64,000 nt of DNA from Dactylonectria macrodidyma (lineage: Eukaryota > Ascomycota > Sordariomycetes > Hypocreales > Nectriaceae), in the NCBI GenBank assembly GCA_020744425.1, contig JAGMUV010000004.1:248001-312000 (forward strand). Direction: 5' to 3'. A program made the translations under genes and the position numbers. The notes beneath the pieces are model-generated. The model was not told the DNA's origin and searched no databases. It saw only the letters and a list, made by a program, of their open reading frames with translations. Below, piece by piece: positions 54,845 through 64,000 of this stretch (the stretch's first letter is position 1; every line of letters begins with the position of its first letter).

Positions 54845-57800
54845 ATGGACACCCAAGAGACTACCGCGCCTGCGGGCCAACATTACAGCGGCCGCAATCG
54901 CGTGCCTAACATTCATGAATTCGTTCAGCGGCTCGACAAGGAAAAGAAGGAACGTGACGCCGCCATTGACGAGCAGCTGAAGCTCAACAAAGCTGGGGCT
55001 GCTGCTGGAGAGGCTAGAGACCACACGACTGCGCCCTCCGTTCCAAAGAACAGAGCCCACCGCAGGGTGCGAGACCCCGTCACTGGAAAGGACGTGGACA
55101 TTCAAGATGCGGATGTAGACTTTGCAGAGGCCGTGGATAATCCCCAGGTAAGCACTGAACCGCGCTGAAGTGCTACCCGACAAACCAGGAATCGGAGCTG
55201 ACGCCATCTTGGTAGCTGACTATCCCCAACGACAATCTCGGCAGAAAAGCGACAATTGCGACATCGTCTAAGCAATCTGGTGAAGAATACAGACACGCTC
55301 AAGATGTCACTGCTCCACCTGAAGTCCAACCGGGCTCTACCTCGGACGTTCCTATCCGCAGCGAAAAGACGTCGGTTCTGTTCTACAAGACCCCGTCGGT
55401 CAGCTACGAGCCCATGTTTGAAATCCTCGAGCAAAGATCCAATGTCCTATGTGCTGGAATTTTCTTCGCCATCGTCTTCATTGGCAAAATGTTTGGCGGT
55501 CGGCTGCTTGGACTTGTCCCCTTGGCCTTATGTGTCGGTTCAGGCGTCTTCCTGTGGGTCAAGGACTTGATCCGCCAGGGTCGGGACCTGGAATGGTCCA
55601 GCGAGCAGGAGCGCGGCGAGACGGCGACTGCGAACCTGATTCCAGAGTCGGTTGAATGGATGAATACGATGCTTGGCATTGTTTGGGGTCTCGTTAATCC
55701 CGAGATGTTCGCTGGCATCGCCGATACGTAAGTTGCAACAATGGCAGATTGAGTACGTCGCACTAACAAGAACAGGCTCGAAGACGTCATGGCCGCATCA
55801 GTGCCCGGTGTCATCGAAAACGTCCGTGTGGCAGACATCTCCCAGGGAAATAATCCCATTCGAATTCTGAACATGAGAGCCTTGCCCGACTCACACGTCC
55901 AAGATATCAAGGACGAACTGCACAAAAAAAGTGTCGAGAACACCGATCCGGACGAGCTAGCTGCGAACGAACAGGCCGGGTCCTTCTACAACATGGAAGT
56001 ATCAATTGCGTACCACGCCAAACCATCTGGCGGTGATATTGCTTCCAAGGCACGCAACATGGGCATGCAGCTAATTTTCTACCTTGGCATCAAGGGATTA
56101 TTTGGTGTTCCCTTGCCCATCTGGGTTGAGCTGATTGGGCTCGTTGCCACTGCTCGAATTCGCATTCAGCTCACGCCTGATCCCCCATTCCTCAAGACGA
56201 TGACCTTTACCCTCATGGGCCTTCCCAAAGTCCAGGCGGGATGCACTCCGATGATCGAAAAGGGCGTGAACATCCTCAACCTCCCATTGATCTCGAACTT
56301 CGTGAATTGGGCCATCGGCGCTGCTGCCTCCATGTACGTGGCTCCAAAGAGCATGACACTCGACTTGAGCAAGATGCTCCAAGGCGACGACATCAAAAAG
56401 GAGACCCTCGCTTTGGGCGTTCTTTTCATCAGAATCCACAAAGCCACTGGCCTCAGCAAGCAAGATCAACGCGGAAGCAAGGGTGGAGGCTCAGACCCAT
56501 ACATCACCATCAGCTGGAGCAAGTTTTCCAAGCCTCAATTCTGTACCCGAGTTATCCAAGACAACCTCAACCCTGTGTTTGAGGAGAGCTGTGGCCTTCT
56601 TGTTACTTCGGATTTACTGAAGGCGGACGAGCAATTATCCGTTGAACTTTGGGACAGTGATCGCTCTTCTGCCGATGACGTTGTCGGCAAGGTCGAACTC
56701 AGTATCCAAAAGTTGATTCAGCACCCCGGTAAAATGTTCCCTCAGGTATCTAAGCTCAAGGGTGTCAAGGCAGAAAGCGAGATGCCCGGTGAACTCTACT
56801 GGGAGGTGGGATACTTCGGCAAAACGCAATTTCGCAAGGCATTGCGGACCGATGGTAGAGACGTTAACCTGCCAAAGGAACTCAGCGACAAGCCCGAGCT
56901 TCAAGAAGAGAAGGGCGCTATTGACACAAAGGAAGAGGACGATGTCATCCACACTCCTCCTGACCCACTCTGGCCCTCTGGAATTCTCAGTGTCGTTGTT
57001 CATCAAATCGTTGGTCTCGAACTGGCTAATATCAAGGGATCCAACGGCAAGAGGAAAGGAAGAGAGTATGAGCCAGCTCGACCCGAGGCTGGCCCAGTCA
57101 AGGAGGAGCAGAGCAAGACATTGCCAAGCTCCTACTGCACCATCTTGGTTAATGACGACCTCGTCTACAAGACCAGAACTAAAGTTGTATCTTCTCAGCC
57201 TATCTTTAACGCTGGAACCGAGAGGTTTGTTCGAGACTGGCGATCTTGCATCGTCACAGTGGCCGTCCGCGACTCGCGGAACAGGCAGCACGACCCAATC
57301 ATTGGAGTTGTCCCGCTCAGGCTTGGAGATATTTTGCAGACTAGCAGCGAGTCTACACGCTGGCATCCGTTGGATGGAGGTATTGGGTTCGGAAGAATTC
57401 GTATCTCCATTCTCTTCCGTTCCGTGGAGCTCAGGCTTCCACCTCCTCAGCTGGGCTGGGACATCGGAACCTTTGAATTCCTCCCCGATGCTATCACCAC
57501 TATCAACTATGTGCCAGCAGAGAAAGCCAGACTTCGACTGCGAACCGGAGGCTCTTCTGCGAATATCAAGAAGAATGCCTCTGTCCGTGAGGGGGACGGG
57601 ATCAAGTTTGATCTCAGTGGCCACGAGGGCGGCGGCCAGCTTCGTCTCCCTGTCCGACACCGTTACAGCTCGCCAATCTTTTTTGAATTTTACCCCTCTG
57701 GCAAGAGAAGCCCTGATGCATTTGCCGCATTGTGGTTGCTAGAATTGGTAGACGGAGCAGAGAATGATTTTGACATCCCTATCTGGAAGTGTAACAATGG

Positions 57801-58551
57801 ACTGCGACTGTCTCAAAACTACATCACGCAGCAGAATTTCAGCTCCATCCCGGACATGGACATCACAGAGGTTGGGCGTCTTCGATTCCGGGGTAGGTTT
57901 TCTGCTGGGACGGACTCTGATCACATCAAGTTCGTGAGCTCAAACGACACTCGCGAAACGATTGAGGCTTGGGAAGCCTGCTATGCCGAAGGTGTGCGCC
58001 AGCAGGAAGTAAAGGCTGAGGTTCCTGAGGCGATTCAAAAGCTCCACGACGAGTCGTTGACTCAAGGCCGTGATGTTCTCGCTCAGGCCAGCGAAAAGGA
58101 GAAAGAAAAATGGTTGGCCAAGGACGGCACAGACTGGAGCGGAGCCTTTGGAGAGGACCCGGCTATTCTGATGTCTAAGCAAGACAGTACTAGCAACGAC
58201 AGCGAAGAGTACGACGATTTTGATGATGACGATGACCCAGACCTTGGAATCCAGGACGCGGAGACGGATCCGTCTGTCCCGTCCGAAGATGGGCGCCTAT
58301 CCCTCGACAGCCAAGCAACTAATGCCACCAGTGGCTCAACAAGTAGCACTAGCAGCAAGAACCCGATCAAGAAGTTTAAAGATTATCGAGAACGCAGTCG
58401 GGACCTGCATCGGAAGCACCGAGGCTTGATGCAGTGGCGCCCGTTGCGAAACGCGCAATTTGCCAAGAACGAGACCATGTTTGCGGTCCGGAAGGTCAAG
58501 AATCTCGGAGCACTTGATGGACGGAAACCAGACGTCGAAACTGAGGCGTAA
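54845..58551 (+). CDS. SMP/C2-domain membrane-contact protein (tricalbin/Mug190-like)
   Basis: Exons 54845..55147, 55216..55727 and 55776..58551 give 1196 residues. The N-terminus is hydrophilic with a charged helix. A hydrophobic hairpin (about residues 175-218, CAGIFFAIVFIGKMF and LLGLVPLALCVGSGVFLWV) should anchor the protein in the ER. It is followed by an SMP-type lipid-transfer module (about 235-475, ESVEWMNTMLGIVWGLVNPEM to PKSMTLDLSKML). C2 domains follow at about 484-606 (GVLFIRIHKATGL, SDPYITISW) and about 670-800 (GILSVVVHQIVGLEL). A further PH- or C2-like region and a highly acidic stretch (EEYDDFDDDDDPDLG) precede a basic tail. Such proteins tether the ER to the plasma membrane and move lipids. 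The order fits the fungal Mug190 type. Confidence 0.85.
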
Positions 58552-59493
58552 AACTACCTTCAATTTTATTCTTGTCCGGATTTGGGTTGAGGCATGGGTA
58601 GGGCTGAGGGGAGGAAGGCGCAAGATTGACAATAATGCGGGAGGAGTACGTGTTAATGAATGCTCACGTTTTGTATGATCAGCAGTTCCTTTCAAGTAGC
58701 CACCAAGAAACAATTATCAGATGAGTTCACCTTACGATATCTAACTGAAAAACATATTGCCCTATTAGCTGGGCGTTAGGCGTGGGACATAAACACCATG
58801 TTCTGGCACCTGAAACACTACCGAGCCAGGTCATCGGTCTGGGCGCGACAATCACCAGTCCAGTTTGCTTGGCGATTATAGCGGCAGATCAGCCAGAAGG
58901 AGCACAGTGACAGTCTTTGTCTACCAATTGACATCTTCGCAAGCCATCAGCTAACCGCCGGTCCATATAAATGAAGGATACGCGGAACGCGCAAGCACAA
59001 ATGGAGCTAAAGAGGGATTTGTGGGGATACCCCTTGGTCGAACCCAGGGATGGGGTTGTTTGCGGGTCGAACCCTTGACATTAGGATTAGGGAATAGAGG
59101 CTTGTTTTATGATCTTCTGCTGTCATTGCCATGCTCGCGTGCGCCAAGAGTCGCAGTGATGGGATGAAACTAAGATGTTCAGGTGTTGGATATTCGAGAT
59201 GGAAACACTTTCATCCAGACTGCCTCTCCTTGTCCAGCCCACCTCACTGCTCTCGATATAATCCCCCCTGGCGTGCGGGCCATCCAAATAACATCCCATC
59301 CCATTCCAACAAGGCGACGCGGCCTCTCCACATGGTACAAGCAGTCGAACGCCTGTCCAAGGGCGAAGCGTCTGCGTCATCCCTGCGCGAGATGCCAATC
59401 GACACGCATCGGGGTCGTCTCTCCCTGACGGGGGAGGGTTGCTCGTAATGGAATGACGACGCTCCGAGCGACGCTCCGAAACTCGCATACAAA
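58552..59493. other. Intergenic
   Basis: About 940 bp between two genes on the same strand. Two GGTCGAACCC-like strings (near 59037 and 59075) form an imperfect direct repeat. No gene seen. Confidence 0.5.
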
Positions 59494-61379
59494 GTGCTCC
59501 GGACCATCGGCTGCCGCTTTCTCAGGTCGAGCATCTCAACTTCGGGCATCATGGCGCATGTGGTTATTTTGTTCGTGGCCGTGGCGGCCTCGCTCGTTAC
59601 TTTGCTTTTGTTTATGGGCTCGCGTGAGCAGATTGCGTTCTTCATACCGGCTGGACCTGTGTTGGCTGATCCTGTGGTGGCCGATGCTGAATTCATCGAC
59701 AACGAGCCCGTTGGCGTTTATGACATGGACGCATACAACGCAGGTGCTTTTGGAAACAATCCTAACCGCACGTTTCGCTCTTCCAACATCGTGGCTCCCA
59801 AGTTCGGTATCAGCATCTGGGACGCCGAGTATCTCGGCGCCACCTCTCTGCCCTTTCTCTTCCTCACAGCCTCGGAGCCCAACTCGTCTCCGTCGCCCTT
59901 CATCCTGAACGCCACCGACCTGAGTCTCATCTGGGCCGACACAACGACGTTCCGCGAGGCGGCCATGAACTTCCGCCCGCAAACGTACCAGGGTGAGAAG
60001 TACCTGACTTTCTGGGACGGGAACAACGCTAGCGGCCGCGGCAACGGCGTCTGCGTTTTGTACGATCGTGCATACCAGGAAAGATATAGAATCACCGCAA
60101 AGGACCTGGGCATTGGTGCAGATTTGCACGAGTGCAAGCTGACGCGGGACGATACGGCCCTGATTACGGCTTACAACTTGGTACCATGGGACTTGACTGC
60201 GGTTGGAGGGAGAAAGAATGACTGGCTCTTGGATAGCTACTTCCAGGAGATTGATATCGAGACAGGCGATGTTTTGTTCTCTTGGACTGCGACGGATTGG
60301 TTCTCGCCAGCGGATTCGTACGAGTGGTACAAACCAAGCTACGACTTCTTCCACCTCAACTCGGTCCAAAAGGTTAGTCTCGGTTATCCCTGGTCCCCGA
60401 GCTCGTTACCTTCTCTCAGGGCCGTCACTAAACCGTAACCTATGCAGGACCGCAACGGCAACTATCTAATCTCGAGTCGACACACGCACGTCATCGCGTT
60501 GATCGGGGGCAACAAAGCCGAGACCCCTGGGAAGCCAATCTGGATATTAAACGGCAAACGCAACCAGTTCCAAGATACCTCTGGCGGCTACGCCCTCGAT
60601 TTCTCGTGGCAGCACCACGCACGCTTCCGCAACGACGAGGGTACCGAAATCACCCTCTTCGACAACCACCACCCGAGCAACACCCCCGGAGCAACGGGAT
60701 GCGAGTTCTCCTGCAGCAAAGCTATGGGTATCCGTCTTAACTTAGACAACATGACGGTGAGCCTCGTCGACGCGTACGAGCACCCGCAGAGCGTGCAGAG
60801 CGGTTCAATGGGGAGCTTCCAGGACCTCGACGCCGACGGCGTGGCTGACGGCAACCTCGTCGTCGGCTGGGGCTCGAACCCGGGCGTCACTGAGTACACG
60901 ATAGATGGTCGATGCGTCATGGACATCCAGTTTGGAGCTTTTGCTCCAGGCTACAAGTTCGGGAGCACTGTGTCCAGTTACAGGGCTTTCAAGGGTGATT
61001 GGATCGGCCTTCCGAAGTCTGACCCGGCCATCAGCACCGACTGGGCTACGCACGAAGTCTACGTCAGCTGGAACGGAGCGACCGAGGTCCGATCATGGGC
61101 AGTGGTGAGTTTTCTTTCCGAGTATAGATGCCAAAGCAGCATTCTGACTCTTGTCTTTAGTATGTCGGTGACGGAGCACACAACGACACGGCTAGCGCTC
61201 GGTATCGAAGAAATGTCCCTAAGGATGGCTTCGAAACAAGAATACACGTCCCGCAGCACAGCTGGGTAGAGGTCAAGGGACTCGATGCCAACGGCGCGGT
61301 CCTTGGATCCACAGGTATTTGGGACTACAAACGGAACATGAAGTTCAGCGGAATGGAAAAGCAACATGAGATTGGATGA
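59494..61379 (+). CDS. Arylsulfotransferase (ASST) family protein, membrane anchored
   Basis: Exons 59494..60372, 60448..61104 and 61161..61379 give 584 residues; starting at the in-frame ATG 59551 would give 565. A signal-anchor follows (AHVVILFVAVAASLVTLLLFM). The propeller domain has the family marks YDFFHLNSVQK|DRNGNYLIS, SSRHTHVIALI, FDNHHPS and GSFQDLDADG.A.GNLVVGWGSNPGVTEY. This is the fungal Arylsulfotran_2 type, related to bacterial PAPS-independent arylsulfotransferases, though fungal activity is mostly unproven. The C-terminus is uncertain: a frame at 61394-61605 encodes a second span (AMTLLAGLVIAVAIPGRIA) and could be joined by a donor GTATTT inside exon 3 and an acceptor AAAG near 61393. 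It probably faces the secretory lumen or outside. Confidence 0.8.
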
Positions 61380-61393
61380 GATTTCGAGGAAAG

Positions 61394-61605
61394 TCAGCCA
61401 GATCAGACACTCAAAGTGCCCTAATATGGGGGTTACATTCCAGGTCAGCGCCAAGTATGGACAATGGCCGTCGGTTGTTGATCCAATCGCCATGACGCTG
61501 CTGGCCGGCCTCGTGATAGCCGTGGCTATACCTGGTCGAATAGCTTCATCTGTGGAAAGAAATATCCAGAAAAAGCGACTGGCCATCGGTCCTCGAAGGC
61601 GCTAA
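61394..61605 (+). other. Possible alternative last exon of the ASST gene
   Basis: An open frame without its own promoter that encodes WPSVVDPIAMTLLAGLVIAVA, a good membrane span, followed by a basic RIASSVERNIQKKRLAIGPRRR tail. Splicing from a GTATTT donor at about 61315 would join it in frame. The simpler model stops at 61379. Confidence 0.35.
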
Positions 61606-62136
61606 TCGGAGGGAACGGGTAAAGAGAGACCAGACAGGCATGTCGAGTCAGTGAGCTATTGAGACGCGCGGCCAACTCGTGGACAACTCACATTGCTATT
61701 CCTGGCTAAAATGAGCATGACTGCTCGCAGAAAGCACAATACAGCCCACAAACTTTTTTTTGTATCCATATCGCGGCGTCGTTTGTCCAATTTTATTCGA
61801 GCTCAATCGTGCATGAGCAATTTATGAGCTAAAGAGCGTAAATGTGAGACGCAAGTGCTGCTATTCAAATCAATAAACGAGTGTACTCTCATGCTGCACT
61901 ATGATATATTTAAGCCCGCCATTTGTAATGATTTGAGTCGCCTCCAGCAGCTCAGAGTGCTCTCATATACAAAACATGACAATGTGACGCTCCTTTGACC
62001 ACACCTAGGGAACCTACCGCCTCTACATCGCTGATATACGTTATCCTGGTATATCTAGATCTTTCAGGTAGTTTGAGGAGCGAAATTGAGATTAAGACTG
62101 CCAGTACTTGATATCTGTTTTCTGGATTACTACCGA

Positions 62137-62195
62137 GACCAACAGCCGAGGGCCAACAGACAAGAGGCCAACAGACAAGAGGCTAACAGCCGAAA
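62137..62195 (+). repeat. 15-bp minisatellite, about four copies
   Basis: The unit GGCCAACAGACAAGA is present twice exactly (62151-62165 and 62166-62180), flanked by two diverged copies (GACCAACAGCCGAG and GGCTAACAGCCGAAA). It lies about 480 bp upstream of the carotenoid-oxygenase-type gene. Confidence 0.8.
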
Positions 62196-62352
62196 GACTG
62201 AAGTCGGGCGGCTGGAGAAGGCCTGCTCATTCAGGTGAGAATTACCCGTCATTAGTCTAAACACCACCCTGTTTTACAATGCGGGGGAAGAGAGATGATT
62301 CGACAATGCTCTTCGTTTTGCTACCATGTCACCCTTTAAGGTTTGCGCAAGT

Positions 62353-62363
62353 GGGAATTTCCC
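62353..62363. promoter_or_regulatory. Palindrome GGGAATTTCCC
   Basis: Near-perfect 11-bp palindrome about 315 bp before the start at 62677. A related GGGATTCTCCC lies at 62527-62537. They may be half-sites for a zinc-finger factor; no known assignment. Confidence 0.3.
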
Positions 62364-62526
62364 GCTGCTGCGAACTACTCCCGCACGCCCCGGTGCACAA
62401 TGTGGGGAAGAAGATGGCTTCGTGAAAGGTGATTGCATCTAGACAAGCTTCACACAGCCAATCGTTACTCTGTGAAAGATGCTGACACCTTGCATCCCAC
62501 TCATGTCCCACTCATGATGACAATGT

Positions 62527-62537
62527 GGGATTCTCCC
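62527..62537. promoter_or_regulatory. Palindrome-like GGGATTCTCCC
   Basis: Second copy of a GGGA-TCCC inverted motif, about 140 bp before the start of the oxygenase gene. Confidence 0.3.
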
Positions 62538-62676
62538 GGTTGTAAAACATGATACTGTGACATCCCTCAAGTCAGTGCTCGAGGGCTTCTCTCTATTTAA
62601 AGTGGACGAAGTTCCCGCCTGTTGTTGTCCGTAAAACGTGGAGCAACAACCACCAAATCTCTCTGGATTCTCCATC

Positions 62677-64000
62677 ATGACACTCTCACCAGAATATGAA
62701 GGACTGGAGAGCAAGTGGCCTATGGCCTTTGACCTAGCAGGGTCGAGCTCACCATGTCGGATCGAAGGAGAAGTCGGCGACCTCGTGGTCCTCGGCGAGG
62801 TCCCAGCTGCCATCGACGGCACCTTCTACCGCGTCATGTGCGACCCCTTCATGCCGCCCCATCCTAACAACGTGCCCCTCGACGGCGACGGCAGCGTCTC
62901 TGCCTTTCGCTTCCACGACGGCCGCGTCGACATGAAGATCAAGTACGTCGAGACGGAACGCTACAAGCTTGAGCGGGCGGCCGGCAAGGCGCTCTTCGGC
63001 TTGTACAGGAACCCCTTTACGCATCATCCGTGTGTCAGGGCGGCCGTGGACTCGACAGCCAACACCAACTTGGTGTATTGGGCGGATCACCTCCTGGCCT
63101 TGAAGGAAGGGGGCCTGCCTTATGCGGTCCATCCCGATACTCTCGAAACGCTGCGCTATGATCCCTTTGAAGACCAGCAGATCAAGGCCAAGACTTTTAC
63201 AGCTCATCCCAAGATTGACCCGTACACAAATGAGCTGGTTGTGTTTGGGTACGAAGCTAAAGGTCTTGCAACTACAGATATAGTCATCTACGCACTCGAC
63301 AAGGATGGAAACAAGCATGACGAGCAGTGGATCAAGTCGCCTTGGTGCGCCGCCATCCACGACTGCGTCATTACACCTAACTGGATTGTTCTCGTCTTGT
63401 GGCCTTTCGAGGCCAGTATCGAACGTATGAAGGCTGGAAAACAACACTGGGCCTGGAACTACGATCGTCCAGCAACCTTTGTCGTGGCTCCCAGACGGAA
63501 GAGCACTCCAATGCCGCCTGGCTGGAGTCCGGGAGAGTACAGGTCCTATTCTTGGAAGAACTGTATGCTAATTCACACTGGGGGCGCATGGGAAGACGGC
63601 CATGGCAAGATCATTCTCGAGTCTTCACGTGTCCACGATAACGCATTCCCATTCTTCCCCGCTGTCGACGGGAGGCTGCCAGCGCCAGGAGCAAAGGCAG
63701 ACTTTGTGCGCTGGGAGATCGACCTCAGCGCACCCAACGGAAGCAGCGTCCCGGATCCGCTGATGATTCTGGATGTACCGTCCGAGTTCCCGCGGATGGA
63801 CGAGCGGTTCATGACAAAGGAGTATGACATCCTCTTCTTGAACGTCTTTATCCCCCAAAAGTCCGACGGCAGCAACAACATCTTCCACGGCCTCAACGGC
63901 TTAGCCATGCACAGCCACAAGACGGGACAGACGAGATGGTTCTACGCGGGCAACGACTCCCTCGTCCAAGAGCCCATCTTCATCCCCCGAACCGCTGATG
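62677..64000 (+). CDS. Carotenoid oxygenase family (apocarotenoid/stilbene cleavage type), 3' truncated
   Basis: The frame runs from ATG 62677 to the window end with no stop (441 codons plus one base). No intron is needed so far. The RPE65/CCO propeller signatures are present: GEVPAAIDGTFYRV near residue 40, PLDGDGSVSAFRF around 67-79, and three of the four iron-binding histidines: H177 (AHPKIDP), H228 (AAIHDCVIT) and H300 (LIHTGGAWED). The fourth should lie beyond the window. There is no signal peptide, so it is probably cytosolic. The family cleaves conjugated double bonds with non-haem iron and O2. The form without membrane-inserting leader and with CNPF.P-like DPFMPPHP is close to fungal lignostilbene/apocarotenoid enzymes. 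The substrate is not readable. Confidence 0.88.
   Translation, partial: MTLSPEYEGLESKWPMAFDLAGSSSPCRIEGEVGDLVVLGEVPAAIDGTFYRVMCDPFMPPHPNNVPLDGDGSVSAFRFHDGRVDMKIKYVETERYKLERAAGKALFGLYRNPFTHHPCVRAAVDSTANTNLVYWADHLLALKEGGLPYAVHPDTLETLRYDPFEDQQIKAKTFTAHPKIDPYTNELVVFGYEAKGLATTDIVIYALDKDGNKHDEQWIKSPWCAAIHDCVITPNWIVLVLWPFEASIERMKAGKQHWAWNYDRPATFVVAPRRKSTPMPPGWSPGEYRSYSWKNCMLIHTGGAWEDGHGKIILESSRVHDNAFPFFPAVDGRLPAPGAKADFVRWEIDLSAPNGSSVPDPLMILDVPSEFPRMDERFMTKEYDILFLNVFIPQKSDGSNNIFHGLNGLAMHSHKTGQTRWFYAGNDSLVQEPIFIPRTAD

Larger units (their letters stand above)
61606..62676. other. Intergenic, promoter of the carotenoid-oxygenase-type gene
   Basis: About 1.07 kb. It contains a 15-bp minisatellite and two GGGA-TCCC palindromes (listed separately), and three ACAATG[CT]GGG strings near 62276, 62398 and 62520. 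Confidence 0.5.

Overview
This window looks like a chromosome segment of a filamentous ascomycete, most plausibly a sordariomycete of hypocrealean type. I infer this from short GT-AG introns (about 40-90 nt), many Zn2Cys6 regulators, MFS permeases, an NLR-like NACHT/ankyrin protein and fungus-specific families. The species cannot be named from sequence alone. I joined exons by hand; in every multi-exon model the summed exon length is divisible by three and the joined protein keeps its family motifs.

Layout. 1-5.2 kb: two housekeeping genes, the 3' part of Elongator subunit ELP1 and the polarity factor BUD6/AIP3. 7.3-14.7 kb: an FAD monooxygenase, an inositol-type MFS transporter and a polyamine/drug-type MFS transporter. 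15.5-21.6 kb: an NLR-like NACHT/ankyrin gene with a C-terminal frameshift, divergent from a possibly secreted Hsp70/actin-fold protein. 22-28.3 kb: an apparent sugar-utilisation cluster made of an alpha-glucoside-type permease, a Zn2Cys6 regulator and an intracellular GH43 enzyme. 28.9-37 kb: two intron-rich Fe(II)/2-oxoglutarate oxygenases (PhyH and DUF1479) on either side of a second regulator whose zinc cluster is split.

38.2-41.9 kb: a divergent pair of secreted proteins. One is a small cysteine-rich protein. The other is an 802-residue, probably GPI-anchored surface protein with fifteen copies, plus one divergent copy, of a Cys/His module around H-G-D-H-W-H-C. This is my best candidate for an undescribed system, possibly metal binding at the cell wall. 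42.3-46.7 kb: an NmrA-like gene with an apparently complete Mutator-like transposon upstream of it (44-bp identical terminal inverted repeats, 8-bp target duplication, full DDE transposase).

46.9-64 kb: an unassigned membrane glycoprotein, a DUF4267 protein, a GFA-family protein, an SMP/C2 membrane-contact protein (tricalbin/Mug190-like), an arylsulfotransferase-family protein and the 5' part of a carotenoid-cleavage-type oxygenase. I saw no rRNA, tRNA or CRISPR array. Intergenic stretches over 300 bp are listed with what they hold.
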